Shown here: positions 1 through 8,173 of the stretch, piece by piece
How the letters are laid out: each line of letters begins with the position of its first letter
Position numbering within the stretch: position 1 is the stretch's first letter
DNA from: Shimia marina
GTDB taxonomy: Bacteria; Pseudomonadota; Alphaproteobacteria; Rhodobacterales; Rhodobacteraceae
DNA: 39,274 bases
Direction: 5' to 3'
NCBI RefSeq assembly: GCF_001458175.1
Contig: NZ_CYPW01000020.1
Span: 1-39,274 of the forward strand
Program-made: the position numbers and the translations under genes
Notes under the pieces: model-generated
The model's database searches: none
Seen by the model: only the letters and a program-made list of their open reading frames with translations
What the model was told of the DNA's origin: nothing

Positions 1-26
1 TGTTCGTCCGAAAATCTGCGTTTCAT
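1..26 (-). CDS. IS3-family transposase OrfA, N-terminal fragment
   Basis: On the minus strand an ATG at 26-24 opens MKRRFSDE and runs off the window. The same start is present on the plus strand at 39248. The wording (basic residues, then F-S-D-E-Q) is typical of the helix-turn-helix OrfA of IS3-family elements, which binds the IS ends and is joined to OrfB by programmed frameshifting. Only the first eight codons are visible, so the assignment rests on this motif plus the flanking IS-like end. Confidence 0.55.
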
Positions 27-90
27 TGTCCATCCTTTGCTTGGACGGATTACTAACATCTCAATGGCCCGATTTCAGGGGGCTGGGTCA
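1..90 (-). mobile_element. Terminal part of an IS3-family-like insertion sequence (left copy)
   Basis: These 90 bases are the exact reverse complement of 39184-39273. Read on the minus strand they begin TGACCCAGCCCCCTGAAATC, which looks like the outer end of an IS3-family element, then run through a short leader into an orfA start. The element continues out of the window. A perfect match of about 90 bp that stops exactly at both window edges may be a repeat-collapsed assembly end rather than the full biological repeat. Confidence 0.75.
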
Positions 91-214
91 CAAGCTACTA
101 AAATTGTCTAACAGTGCATCAGAGATGATGTCCAAGTAGACTATCGCTTCGTAACGGCCCACACCGGCCTTTCAACAACCGGTCAAGATGCTGCAGTTGC
201 AACCCGCATAGCGG

Positions 215-772
215 TCATTCAAGAGTGGAAGACGACACTCGCATTTGCTCCAAACCTAACCCAAAACGCGGGCGGGTAAGTTGGATACGTTCAATCTCCG
301 CCTGCATAACCAAATGGTATTGGTAAGCCTCGTCCGTAAAGAAGCGCTCTGCCGAGTTTCTTTCGCAAAGGCCAGTATCCACGCAAACGAAGAGCTCATC
401 AAAAAACCGCACCACAAGCAATGCGTCTTGATAGGATTCATCAGATCTTAGTTGAGCGGAGGTTTGTTCACGATAATGACGTGAAACAATTTCATTGATC
501 GCCTCCAAGGAGGTCACCCCAGCCAACTTCTTTGAGAGAGCCTCGCCAAGTGTATCAATTGAGCGCTGAACGTCAGAGCGGGCCTGTAGAACACCCTCTT
601 GGTTATAGCGAGATATGAACTCCAAGGTGGTGCGTTGTGCGTCGTCGATCCTTTTCGAAGCACTTTCTTGATACTCGCTAATTCCAAAGAGCACCGCAGC
701 GCCCACACCAATCAAAGAAAGCCAACTAACGGCAACATCCGACTTGGTCTTGAATGCTTCCAGGTCTGTCAT
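215..772 (-). CDS. Hypothetical protein with one N-terminal membrane segment
   Basis: I do not recognise a named family. The protein starts MTDLEAFKTKSD, has one clear hydrophobic segment at about residues 15-31 (WLSLIGVGAAVLFGI), and then a charged, mostly helical soluble part of about 150 residues rich in E, R and Q. The topology suggests a single-pass inner-membrane anchor with a cytoplasmic helical domain. The start at 772 is preferred over an in-frame ATG at 814 because GAGGAAG lies a few bases before 772 and nothing similar precedes 814. It is the last of three minus-strand genes (ATPase, EEP enzyme, this one) and may belong to the same cargo module, though 256 bp separate it from the EEP gene. 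The function is unknown. Confidence 0.65.
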   Translation of the reverse strand: MTDLEAFKTKSDVAVSWLSLIGVGAAVLFGISEYQESASKRIDDAQRTTLEFISRYNQEGVLQARSDVQRSIDTLGEALSKKLAGVTSLEAINEIVSRHYREQTSAQLRSDESYQDALLVVRFFDELFVCVDTGLCERNSAERFFTDEAYQYHLVMQAEIERIQLTRPRFGLGLEQMRVSSSTLE

Positions 773-814
773 TTCTTCCTCAAAACGTTTGGGCGGCCCC
801 CCAAAGGACATCAT

Positions 815-1028
815 TCAAATCAACAGAGTCAAGACGACCAAAAGCCGACATTGGGCAGTACTTTCAAATGCTGCGTTTGCTGTACGCGTTCCCGACGTTC
901 GTCACGAACGCAAAACGCACTGTCTTGCCGCGCAGCTGTATAACTCGTACCTGATTACCAATCTGGCCGAAGCGCTGGCGTTAGAGTGGTCCGGTAACTT
1001 CAATCCGAGCAAGGCAGGCTGTTATTTT
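815..1028. other. Spacer with a diverged intergenic repeat
   Basis: No convincing gene is present. Around 842-885 the sequence holds a motif, read on the minus strand as GCAGCATTTGAAAGT followed by a GGGC/CCGAC block. It resembles the motifs at 154-178 and 2224-2280 (GCAGCATC, TTGAAAGGCCG, GTGTGGGCCG). A small stem CGTTCG/CGAACG lies at about 892-907. Confidence 0.25.
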
Positions 1029-2033
1029 TCATATCTCCAGCCAGATTGGCCGATGATCACTTGCTCTTTGGGTTCGGCGGACCCCGCTTCCTTCTAGTTC
1101 ACTCTCAAATTCGGAATGCGCGATACCTGCGTCTTGCACATCATCATATAAACCCGGCGAAACCGCGAAGTGATCCAACAAAAGGGGACGATCTTGTATT
1201 CCATCTACAAAATCGTCGAAGCGCGAGGTAAATAAGGCATTTGTTGGTACCCTTTCCAATACTGGATGACGGAATATCAAGTCGGGATAGAACGTGCTTC
1301 CCAGTACGATATCAGCAACATTGTGGGTAAGGTATTGTCGCTCAAAGAAATCTGGACCAGGACCATCGTTCCAGTCTCCAGTAACGATAATGCGTTCGGA
1401 TGGCTCGTTCTGCACCAATTGATCGAGGTACGTTCTGAGACGGAAGCCTTCTGCAGAAATTCGTCGCCGTGCTTTCATCGCAGAGGCGATGAACTCGTGA
1501 CGACGTGCAGGATTATTGAATAGACTTTCGCCGTTATGAACATATTTCGATTTGGTGTGAAGATTGACGATCCGAATAGGATCGCCCGCGACAGGATTGA
1601 TGTCGACAACCATAGGCGCGCGAGTAAAGTCGTAAGGCTGCAATAGGAGGTCCCCGTCCACGTCGGCTTGCCACACTTCTTCTAGTTCATGTGTCACCGC
1701 GTCCGTGGCATGATCAAAATCCTCAACAGCACCGCCTATTTTTTTGAGCACGTATAGCTTTTGCGATCCGCCAGCTTTTCCAATCAGCGCCTCGTAAAGC
1801 GGGTCACCGTTCTCAGAAAGAAAATCCGAAATGAATAGGTTCATTTCCTGGATAGCGCTCGGTCCTTCCTGGATGCACAAGATATCGGGATCGATAGCAC
1901 TGACTATGTTGGCAGCCCTCTGAGCTACGACCCGTGCATCTGCTTCATTCAATGAGTTACTGCCCCAGGCAGGATTGTGATTGCCAGAGAACCAGCGATT
2001 CATCCATTCGATATTCCAGTTCATGATTTTCAT
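1029..2033 (-). CDS. Endonuclease/exonuclease/phosphatase (EEP) family protein
   Basis: This is a metal-dependent phosphodiesterase of the DNase I/exonuclease III fold, full length at 334 residues. The family motifs are all present in order: NWNIEW at 5-10, the metal-binding Glu in IQEGP (E56), NLHTKSK at 157-163, GDWND at 219-223, LLDHF near 285-289, and the catalytic SDHRPI at 325-330. There is no signal peptide, so a cytoplasmic nuclease or phosphatase is expected. The substrate cannot be told from sequence; DNA, RNA and phosphorylated nucleotides or lipids are all seen in this superfamily. It lies 435 bp downstream of the large ATPase gene on the same strand. That arrangement fits a separately encoded effector for the ATPase, but the link is only inferred from position. 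Confidence 0.85.
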   Translation of the reverse strand: MKIMNWNIEWMNRWFSGNHNPAWGSNSLNEADARVVAQRAANIVSAIDPDILCIQEGPSAIQEMNLFISDFLSENGDPLYEALIGKAGGSQKLYVLKKIGGAVEDFDHATDAVTHELEEVWQADVDGDLLLQPYDFTRAPMVVDINPVAGDPIRIVNLHTKSKYVHNGESLFNNPARRHEFIASAMKARRRISAEGFRLRTYLDQLVQNEPSERIIVTGDWNDGPGPDFFERQYLTHNVADIVLGSTFYPDLIFRHPVLERVPTNALFTSRFDDFVDGIQDRPLLLDHFAVSPGLYDDVQDAGIAHSEFESELEGSGVRRTQRASDHRPIWLEI

Positions 2034-2468
2034 AGCGATCCCCGAAAACGAATTTTGATAAATTACTGTGCGAAGGATGCTGAAGGATTCTGCGGAAGTC
2101 TACAACTTTCATGTCTCGGATCAATTTCGGGCAGACGACTTCGCGCATCCTTCCAAACCTAGGTGCGCGAGTGTGCTTTAGCGGCGAGCTAGTTCAAAGT
2201 GGGAGGCTAAGTAGAGGTGAAACACGGCCCACACCTACCGCTGGACACTAAGTCCTGATGCTGCGGTGCGGCCTTTCAAACCTGTCATTAGCAAGACTTT
2301 CAGCGTTTTGGCGGCTCTAGCGTCGCTCTGCGAACAAAGCTTCTTAACTCATTCCCATTCGTATGAATGGTTTTCCGTTGCTTCTGTGAAAGAAACTAGA
2401 ACCCTATTGCTGATTTATGGATTGATATGTTGGTACCAACAGGTAAGATGTCGAGATGATCTTCGACG
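2034..2468. other. Intergenic stretch between EEP and ATPase genes
   Basis: No coding region is convincing here. At 2224-2280 it carries the blocks ACGGCCCACACC and CGGCCTTTCAA, which also occur, closer together, at 154-176 downstream of the small membrane protein. This looks like a diverged intergenic repeat. A short stem CCATTC/GAATGG with a 4-base loop at 2355-2370 is followed by TTTT on the plus strand, which is the wrong orientation to end the minus-strand ATPase gene. Confidence 0.3.
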
Positions 2469-5468
2469 CTAATCGTCAAGATAGGCACGTTGTCTTGCGA
2501 ACTCCTCTTTGAACGCCTGACGGACCGTGTCGTCGAGTTTGCAAAGCAGCTTTTCCCCCTCGTCAATAAGCGCGACCGCCTCTTCGTTGTCGCCATCCCA
2601 GCCAGTGACTTCAAGATTTCTCAGTAGAAGGCGGCACCAATCCTCCACAACTTCGGAGTCAGCAATATACTCAGGTAGCTGACGCAAGATGTCGACGGCT
2701 TCCTTGTAAACTTCTTTGGCTTCAGAAGGATTTTCGCCCCATTGAAGCATGAAGCCTAGTGAACTTAGGCACGAACTCAAGGTTATTTTTGGGGTATGGG
2801 CCGAGTCCGAATCTGATGCCGCTCGCGCCGCTTTTACCGCCTCTCGCTGATTAAGAATTGCCCCAGCCTCATCACCATCCGAATTCTGCACCGTGGCGAC
2901 CAGCTCCAGGGCGACCGCCAGGTTGTGCTGGTCGTCTAAAGTTCGCACCCGGTCGACGAGATCGCGGCGAATTCTTAGGACCTCTTCCGCAGCCTCCAGA
3001 GCCGCTTGGAATTCATCATGAGCCATCAAGCTATAGGTGTACGCTGAGAGTGCCTTGGCCAGGACGTGAAGGTGGTAGGGCCTCTGAGACTGCTGGACGA
3101 GTTCACGGGCGACTTTAACGCTTCGGTGTGAGTAGTCCAGTGCGAGCTCGAAGGAATCGCACAGATCTTCAACCTTCCACATGTGTCTTAGCGTTTCGCT
3201 GTATAGGGCGAGAACATCGGGTATGGGGCTATTTTCAGCAAGGCCTTCAATAATGTGCAGTGCCTTCTCCATTTCCAGCCCCGTAATGCGGGAGTGTCCG
3301 AAACGGAGCGCACAAAGATTAGACTGGGACTTTAGCAACTTTACCAAATTTTCGGTAGAAGGATCCTGCTCAACGATGGCTTTGCGAACTACCATGACGT
3401 TATTGCGTTGTGCCTCTTCGTAGTCCCGGTCGCGACAGGTCGAAGCGAAATCTGCGAGACTGCTAAAGCTATTGGCAAGGAACTCTAGGTGCGTGGTTGT
3501 CTTGGATTGCTCTGCCACGAGTAAGAAAAGCCTATTTGCCTTCTCTAGCAAATCATAAGAGGCCTCGTAGTATCCTGCGTGATGCGCAGCCACTCCGGCA
3601 CGGTAAAAGGCAAGGGCTTCCAAAACGATCTGCTCGGCGCTAACTGAGGCATCTCCCAAACGCTTACGGAGGTCGAAGAGTCTTTCCGACATAATTTCTA
3701 GGAGCTGTAGGGCTGGGATGATGGATCCGAACTCCGTCAGAATGTCGGTCGCAACCAGGTAACTCACGAGCTCGATTTTGTCGAATAGGTCTGGTTGAGT
3801 GGCAATGATCTCATGAAATCGGAGCGCGGCGTCATGGGAGTCCTCGTGCGCATATCGTTGATGCTCGACCCACGCAAGTTGGAGAAGGACCTCTGCTAGA
3901 TATGATCGATCTTCGCTATCATTCGTCGACAAAAGTGATGCTGCGAGATGAAGTGTTACTGCCTCTTCATCAAGGCCGCCAAACTTAGAGGCTTTGAGCC
4001 GGTCCCTCAGTACGGTTTTAAGCGACGCAATAAGTGCGGTCTCGTCGGTTAGTTTCTTAAGAGTTTTTCGCCGCTGTTCAGCCACCATGAAGAACAGGCG
4101 TTCAGAGAATTCTGCGACGTTGGAGTTTCGGTGTCCTGAGACCATGGAATAGGGGTCCTGTGCCTGCTCGAGAGGGCCGCTGCACCCTTTTCCCAAATGG
4201 TGCAGCGACAGAGCTTCGACGGTTTGGGTGGAGAAACGCATTCCATTCGAACTTGCAAGGCAGATCGCTTCTTGGACCTCAATGGGTGCCGCTCGCAGAC
4301 GCTTCATGACTACTCGGAAGATGTCCTGGGTTACAGAAAGTGCTTCGTGGAGACCTTCCTCCGTCAAGCACTTCGCAGGGTCGAGGTCCTCAAAGAAGTC
4401 CTCATTCTCTTCAAGTAAGGCAATTATCTGCTCAAGGTGACGCGGGTTGCCCCCAGCACGATCAAGAAGGGCGTTTGCTTGTGCGGCATAGAGCCCGGGA
4501 CAAGCCTCAGCTAGTGCGCCTCGGAGGTCCTTAACCGGAGTAAGGTCTATCTCAAGCGTATTCGCGTCATTCAAAAAACCACCGGGAAGGCCCGCCGCGG
4601 GACCGTTATCGGAGGGCTTAAGATTGCGGCCATGGTTCAGGATGCCCGCGAAGCTGCGTTCTGGGCTGAAATAGTTCGCCGAAAGATCTCGTTTCCAGTG
4701 AGTTACGATGATCAAGACGGGCCAGGATTGGGTAAAGGAGCGATGTAGCATGCGTTCCATAAAAACAGAAAGACTACGGTCGTCCGAAGAAAATTGCGCG
4801 TCATCTATCAGCACTATCGCGGGCGTCCGCGCGAATGTTAACGCCTGCGGATTGAAAACGCTTTCGAGGTCTTGCATGAGCGCGTCGACCCGGCTGAGCG
4901 GGGCTTTCGCGGAGGCTTTCGTGAAACGATCGGATTTCGTTCCGACACTACCACGAAGGATGTCGATAGTCTTGAAAACGCCCTCACCAACCGCGAGAGC
5001 GGTATCGTATCCAGACCAACTTGCTAACTCGCCCTTGATGACATCTCGCCAAATCTTAGAGATCGACTTTCCCGAGCTAAGCATCTGTGCCTTCACAGAT
5101 AGGGACGCGAGGTGAGGCGCGAGGAAACGATCCGCCGAAGCAAGGGAATTTGCGGCAATTCCTGTTTGTCCCTTTATCCCCCACCAAAGAAAGGGTATGG
5201 GGTGTTGGAATTGACAGTCATCTGGATCAGGGTTGACTTCATTGTGCCGCTCAATCTGACGTATATCATCCAGCCAATACCTCTCGCCGTTGACAACGTT
5301 TTCTTGTGTGCTCAACCATCTGAAGAATTCTAGGGCAAGACGCGTCTTACCCACGCCACGCTCGCCTTTTATTATCACTAATTGTGGGCTCGGAAAGGAA
5401 AGGCTGTTAGCCTTCTCCCATCGCGCTTTAAGCATTTCAAGCTCGGATTTCCGTCCGCAAAATTTCAT
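2469..5468 (-). CDS. Large P-loop ATPase with C-terminal helical (TPR-like) repeats
   Basis: The protein has 999 residues. The N-terminus is an ORC/STAND-like ATPase: a CGRKSELEML entry motif, Walker A GERGVGKT at 35-42 and Walker B VLIDDAQ at about 219-225. A winged-helix-like middle follows, then several hundred residues of alpha-helical repeats from about 500 to the end (many A-L-x-x-A/Y-x-x-A-L patterns such as HRSVKVARELVQQSQRPYHL). This architecture is shared by MalT/AfsR-type regulators and by STAND defence sensors. No DNA-binding or nuclease domain is visible at either terminus, so an effector, if there is one, must be a separate protein. The next genes on the strand encode an EEP-fold enzyme and a small membrane protein. 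No strong Shine-Dalgarno precedes the ATG, which is followed by a typical MKFCGR start. Confidence 0.75.
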   Translation of the reverse strand: MKFCGRKSELEMLKARWEKANSLSFPSPQLVIIKGERGVGKTRLALEFFRWLSTQENVVNGERYWLDDIRQIERHNEVNPDPDDCQFQHPIPFLWWGIKGQTGIAANSLASADRFLAPHLASLSVKAQMLSSGKSISKIWRDVIKGELASWSGYDTALAVGEGVFKTIDILRGSVGTKSDRFTKASAKAPLSRVDALMQDLESVFNPQALTFARTPAIVLIDDAQFSSDDRSLSVFMERMLHRSFTQSWPVLIIVTHWKRDLSANYFSPERSFAGILNHGRNLKPSDNGPAAGLPGGFLNDANTLEIDLTPVKDLRGALAEACPGLYAAQANALLDRAGGNPRHLEQIIALLEENEDFFEDLDPAKCLTEEGLHEALSVTQDIFRVVMKRLRAAPIEVQEAICLASSNGMRFSTQTVEALSLHHLGKGCSGPLEQAQDPYSMVSGHRNSNVAEFSERLFFMVAEQRRKTLKKLTDETALIASLKTVLRDRLKASKFGGLDEEAVTLHLAASLLSTNDSEDRSYLAEVLLQLAWVEHQRYAHEDSHDAALRFHEIIATQPDLFDKIELVSYLVATDILTEFGSIIPALQLLEIMSERLFDLRKRLGDASVSAEQIVLEALAFYRAGVAAHHAGYYEASYDLLEKANRLFLLVAEQSKTTTHLEFLANSFSSLADFASTCRDRDYEEAQRNNVMVVRKAIVEQDPSTENLVKLLKSQSNLCALRFGHSRITGLEMEKALHIIEGLAENSPIPDVLALYSETLRHMWKVEDLCDSFELALDYSHRSVKVARELVQQSQRPYHLHVLAKALSAYTYSLMAHDEFQAALEAAEEVLRIRRDLVDRVRTLDDQHNLAVALELVATVQNSDGDEAGAILNQREAVKAARAASDSDSAHTPKITLSSCLSSLGFMLQWGENPSEAKEVYKEAVDILRQLPEYIADSEVVEDWCRLLLRNLEVTGWDGDNEEAVALIDEGEKLLCKLDDTVRQAFKEEFARQRAYLDD

Positions 5469-5884
5469 ATTGGAGATGACTTAGTAGGGCGTTTGAGTTG
5501 TCGGATCCCGAGGACCTTCAGCGGTTCTTCGCTTCATTCTAGTGAAACATAATTGAAAACGCGAGGCCGCTTAGAGGGGATTGCCTCGGCCAGCCCTCGC
5601 TATTCTTTGGTTTCTACCTTCAAGCACAAAGGGCTCTGAGGCGACTTGCGGCGGTACAACAAAGGACGCCTGATTAGCGCGAGTAGATGTCGGCTTCTCA
5701 TGTCTCGGCATATCTGGTTTGCACTTGCGGCTAATGACCGGAATCCGCCCATAAGGCAAAGATCTCCCAAGCGCTGCGGACACCAATTCAAGCTTCAGAC
5801 AGTCTCACAACCAGCACAAGTAAAGGGCAGGACGATCGTTTCGTTACACCGGTTCGAAAACGCAAACTAGGCAGTCGTTCTGGT
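5469..5884. other. Intergenic stretch upstream of the ATPase gene
   Basis: I see no supported gene. Short open frames here have low-complexity, unnatural compositions. The block around 5722-5790 (GCGGCTAATGACCGGAATCCGCC, then GCGCTGCGGACACC) resembles the intergenic motif family seen elsewhere in the first 2.5 kb. Confidence 0.3.
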
Positions 5885-6100
5885 TCAAAGAATTGGCTTG
5901 ATCTCATCCAGACTGTCTGAATTTCGAGCCTCATTCTGTCTGCTTCGGATGGAAGCAACAGCCAGAGCGATCGCAAACAAAGAAATACTCGTCACAAAAT
6001 AGATTATTGCCGCGTTTGCCAGGCTGTTGCCTACCATCCAAAGAAGAGCTGCAACCAACAAGGCTATCACACTAGAGAAGAGCATTAGTATCGCAGCCAC
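5885..6100 (-). CDS. Small two-pass membrane protein, hypothetical
   Basis: This frame encodes 71 residues with two hydrophobic helices (ILMLFSSVIALLVAALLWMV and AAIIYFVTSISLFAIALAVA) and a short polar tail ending SLDEIKPIL. A GTG at 6100 is chosen because AAGGAAG lies about six bases upstream. The open frame continues to an ATG at 6295, but that extension is Arg-, Gln- and Trp-rich and does not look coding. No function is recognisable. It lies alone in a long accessory spacer before the virB operon, so it may be a relic. Confidence 0.4.
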   Translation of the reverse strand: MAAILMLFSSVIALLVAALLWMVGNSLANAAIIYFVTSISLFAIALAVASIRSRQNEARNSDSLDEIKPIL

Positions 6101-6322
6101 AGGTGCTTCCTTCCAACAAGACTTCAAAACACTGAAAAACTGCCGGTTTCGGTGACGTTGCCTCCGGGCTCTTAGCCACGGCGAGGTTCGCGTTGACGAC
6201 CAGCAGTGCTGACCGCGATTAGGAGGGGATGCGGCCCGTTGTTGTGTTTTTTGGTGAGTGGTGGCGAGCCACCTAATCGCGTTCAGCACCTGCATTTCAC
6301 GAAAATCCGGACCCGCTCGGTA

Positions 6323-6330
6323 GTACGTAC
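6323..6330. promoter_or_regulatory. GTACGTAC palindrome, candidate operator
   Basis: The 8-bp palindrome sits in the context AGTACGTACATGCTA. The same 15-base string with one change occurs at 17976-17990, and another GTACGTAC lies at 18061-18068. All are in non-coding sequence upstream of plus-strand genes, which suggests a shared regulator site. No regulator is identified in the window. Confidence 0.3.
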
Positions 6331-6559
6331 ATGCTAAAATATCCGGGGAGCACTGTTACATACGGCATTGCCGTAGGGTGAGCGGCAAGAAATTCGAACG
6401 CTCTCCTGAAAGGAGTGCACCTCCGCTTCTCCCGTGGAGCCTGGCAAAAGATACATGACGGGCTGTTCAACCGCCTTGGTTTGTGGAGGATATTCCACTA
6501 AATGACTATTGCAGCATAGACATAGCACTAACCCACAAAGTTGCTATTGATTGCAAAAT

Positions 6560-6565
6560 TATAAT
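6560..6565 (+). promoter_or_regulatory. Possible -10 box for the virB operon
   Basis: A perfect TATAAT lies 66 bases before the first gene of the operon in an unusually AT-rich patch. No good -35 hexamer is found at the standard distance, so a true promoter here would need an activator or an extended contact. Confidence 0.3.
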
Positions 6566-6631
6566 ATCGCACTGATCGGACAGTCCGCGAGGGACTGACG
6601 GGTCATTGCGCGAACACGCAAGGCCTGATCT

Positions 6632-6958
6632 ATGAACTTGATGCAAGACGCCCCGAATGTTGTTAGCGAAGACGGGCTGCGCATGCTGCTCGCTGAGGGA
6701 CATTCAGCGGATGTTGTATGTCGCGCCACGCCCACAAAAACCTCAGCCCAGTGGTCCGGTGTCTGGACCGTGCATTGTGTCTCGCCTGATGGCGAGATAC
6801 GCCGCCTGTTGGTCACGTCGCGCAACAATATGGTGGCGCGAGAGTTCAAGACGATCAATGGGCTGGTCAGCTTCCTTGCTGGGGTTGGCCTCACCACAGC
6901 ATCGATCCCGATGCTGGAGGGCAAAGTCGCGTCTCACAGGCTGGACAACAACAGCTAA
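6632..6958 (+). CDS. Conserved hypothetical protein, first gene of the virB operon
   Basis: A 108-residue soluble protein (MNLMQDAPNVVSEDGL...) with no signal peptide or membrane segment. It has a compact alpha/beta look, with WSGVWTVHCVSPDGE and LLVTSRNNMVAREFKTINGL as its most protein-like stretches. I do not recognise a family with a known role. It stands directly in front of VirB1: its stop overlaps an ATG as TAATG at 6956-6960, a typical translationally coupled junction, so it is probably part of the transfer operon. It could be a small regulator or a cytoplasmic T4SS accessory. The competing longer frame starting at 6657 on the same strand is mostly the shadow of this gene. Confidence 0.7.
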   Translation: MNLMQDAPNVVSEDGLRMLLAEGHSADVVCRATPTKTSAQWSGVWTVHCVSPDGEIRRLLVTSRNNMVAREFKTINGLVSFLAGVGLTTASIPMLEGKVASHRLDNNS

Positions 6959-7625
6959 TGGGGCAGTACTGTTCGCTCTGATTGGAGCGAATACCGCGCT
7001 GGCGGAAGGTTTTGTCCTATCGTTTCAGCCGGATGGGCAGCTGATCTCCACGACGCCTCAATCAGGCCTTGCCCGAACCTATGTAGACGGTGTTGGCCAA
7101 AACGGGCCTGAGGCAATTGTTTATGCTCCCAATGCTGCGCCTGAACCTGCACGCCAAAGCCGGACCATCCCTCGGCCGAAAATCCTCACAGCCATTCAGG
7201 AAACTTCACAGCGCTATGGCGGACACAGCGCCCTGCGCCACGCTGGCTTGTCTGTTTCTGATTGGCAGCTCCTGTTTCAGGCCAATATCGAGATTGAAAG
7301 TGCCTACCGGCAGTCTGCCCGAAGTCCTGTGGGCGCAATCGGTCTTGGCCAATTGATGCCCACCACGGCGGCACAGCTCAATGTTGATCCACATGACTGG
7401 CGCGCCAATCTCGACGGGTCCGCGCGCTACCTTCTGATGATGCTTGCACAATTCGGCACGCCCGAGCTTGCCCTTGCCGCCTATAATGCCGGTCCCGATG
7501 CGGTCATCCGCCACGACGGCATTCCCCCTTTCAGAGAAACCCAAAACCACGTCCGCCGCGTCATGGCGGTCGCCCAACGACTGAGCGGAGCTTACTCATG
7601 CGACCCAACACTCAAACATTTCTGA
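6858..7625 (+). CDS. virB1: VirB1-like lytic transglycosylase (start probably frameshifted)
   Basis: A periplasmic peptidoglycan lytic transglycosylase that would open the cell wall for T4SS assembly. The SLT fold is clear: catalytic Glu in IEIESAY, GLGQLMP, LDGSARYLLMML and LALAAYNAGPDAV. A signal peptide GAVLFALIGANTALAEG is present, but no start codon lies directly before it in this frame. The nearest in-frame ATG (6858) would add 35 unnatural residues that overlap the preceding gene. An ATG at 6958, overlapping the upstream stop as TAATG, would give MGAVLFALIGANTALA if the run GGGG at 6960-6963 had one more G. I infer a one-base loss, real or a sequencing error, at this homopolymer. The stop overlaps virB2 by 28 bp. 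Confidence 0.7.
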   Translation: MGWSASLLGLASPQHRSRCWRAKSRLTGWTTTANGAVLFALIGANTALAEGFVLSFQPDGQLISTTPQSGLARTYVDGVGQNGPEAIVYAPNAAPEPARQSRTIPRPKILTAIQETSQRYGGHSALRHAGLSVSDWQLLFQANIEIESAYRQSARSPVGAIGLGQLMPTTAAQLNVDPHDWRANLDGSARYLLMMLAQFGTPELALAAYNAGPDAVIRHDGIPPFRETQNHVRRVMAVAQRLSGAYSCDPTLKHF

Positions 7626-7888
7626 CACTGGCCTTGGCGTGCTTTGTGTTCGCCGAACCTGCACTGGCGCAGAGTATCGACCTCTCCCCTGTAAAAAACC
7701 TGCTGCAAGGTATTGTCGATACAATCACTGGCCCTTTGGGCATCGTGATCGGCACCCTGGCGCTGATTGGCGTGTTCCTGTCCTGGCTCTTTGGCATTTT
7801 GGATTTCCGTCAGGCGCTTTGGGTGTTGGTCGCCATCGCTGGCATCGCAGCTGCTCCTACCATCGTTACAGCCATCTGGAGCACGTGA
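7598..7888 (+). CDS. virB2: VirB2-type pilin subunit (TrbC/VirB2 family)
   Basis: 96 residues: a signal peptide ending FAEPALAQS, a short polar stretch, then two long hydrophobic helices (GIVIGTLALIGVFLSWLFGIL and ALWVLVAIAGIAAAPTIVTAI) separated by a short loop with Asp-Phe-Arg. This is the standard layout of the major pilin VirB2/TrbC, which is stored in the inner membrane and assembled into the conjugative pilus. It starts inside the end of virB1 with a GGAG upstream and is followed at once by virB3. Confidence 0.85.
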   Translation: MRPNTQTFLTLALACFVFAEPALAQSIDLSPVKNLLQGIVDTITGPLGIVIGTLALIGVFLSWLFGILDFRQALWVLVAIAGIAAAPTIVTAIWST

Positions 7889-7894
7889 TACGTA

Positions 7895-8173
7895 ATGGCT
7901 GCGCAAACCCGTCTCTTCCTCGGCTTGATCCGCCCGCCGAAACTCATCGGCCTGCCGATCATGTATGCCATGGTCTGGCTCTTCGGGTTTGTGCTGGTGT
8001 TTCTATGGGTGCAAAGCTGGCCTGTCATCATTCTGGCGGGCCTTGCATATCCCGCGCTCTGGAAGGCGGCAGATTGGGATCCCGCGTTTCTGGAAGTGGT
8101 CGTGACGGCCCTGCAGGAAACGCCCCCAACAGCCAATCGCAAGATCCACGGGGGTGACAGTTATGCCCCGTGA
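7895..8173 (+). CDS. virB3: VirB3, inner-membrane T4SS component
   Basis: 92 residues with the family's short cytoplasmic N-terminus (TRLFLGLIRPPKLIGLPIM) and two closely spaced membrane helices (YAMVWLFGFVLVFLWV and WPVIILAGLAYPALW), followed by a conserved-looking tail beginning WDPAFLEVV. VirB3 associates with the VirB4 ATPase; its position immediately before virB4, overlapping it by a few bases, supports the call. Confidence 0.85.
   Translation: MAAQTRLFLGLIRPPKLIGLPIMYAMVWLFGFVLVFLWVQSWPVIILAGLAYPALWKAADWDPAFLEVVVTALQETPPTANRKIHGGDSYAP

Larger units (their letters stand above)
6101..6631. other. Spacer before the virB operon
   Basis: No gene is supported in about 530 bases. It holds the palindrome GTACGTAC at 6323-6330, a small stem ACGGCA/TGCCGT at 6362-6374, and an AT-rich patch with a TATAAT at 6560-6565. 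The switch from the patchy accessory sequence to the compact virB operon occurs here. Confidence 0.4.

Noticed and set aside
2355..2370. CCATTC/GAATGG stem with TTTT as a terminator
   Set aside because: The T-run is on the plus strand, while the nearby gene ends are on the minus strand, and the stem is short.
6103..6295. Upstream part of the 136-residue frame ending at 5885
   Set aside because: Arg/Gln/Trp-rich and without a ribosome site; the likely protein starts at GTG 6100.
6657..6957. Long open frame extending virB1 upstream to 6657
   Set aside because: It is the shadow of the hypothetical gene at 6632-6958; residues are Arg/Trp/Ser-rich and only the part from about 6960 looks like protein.
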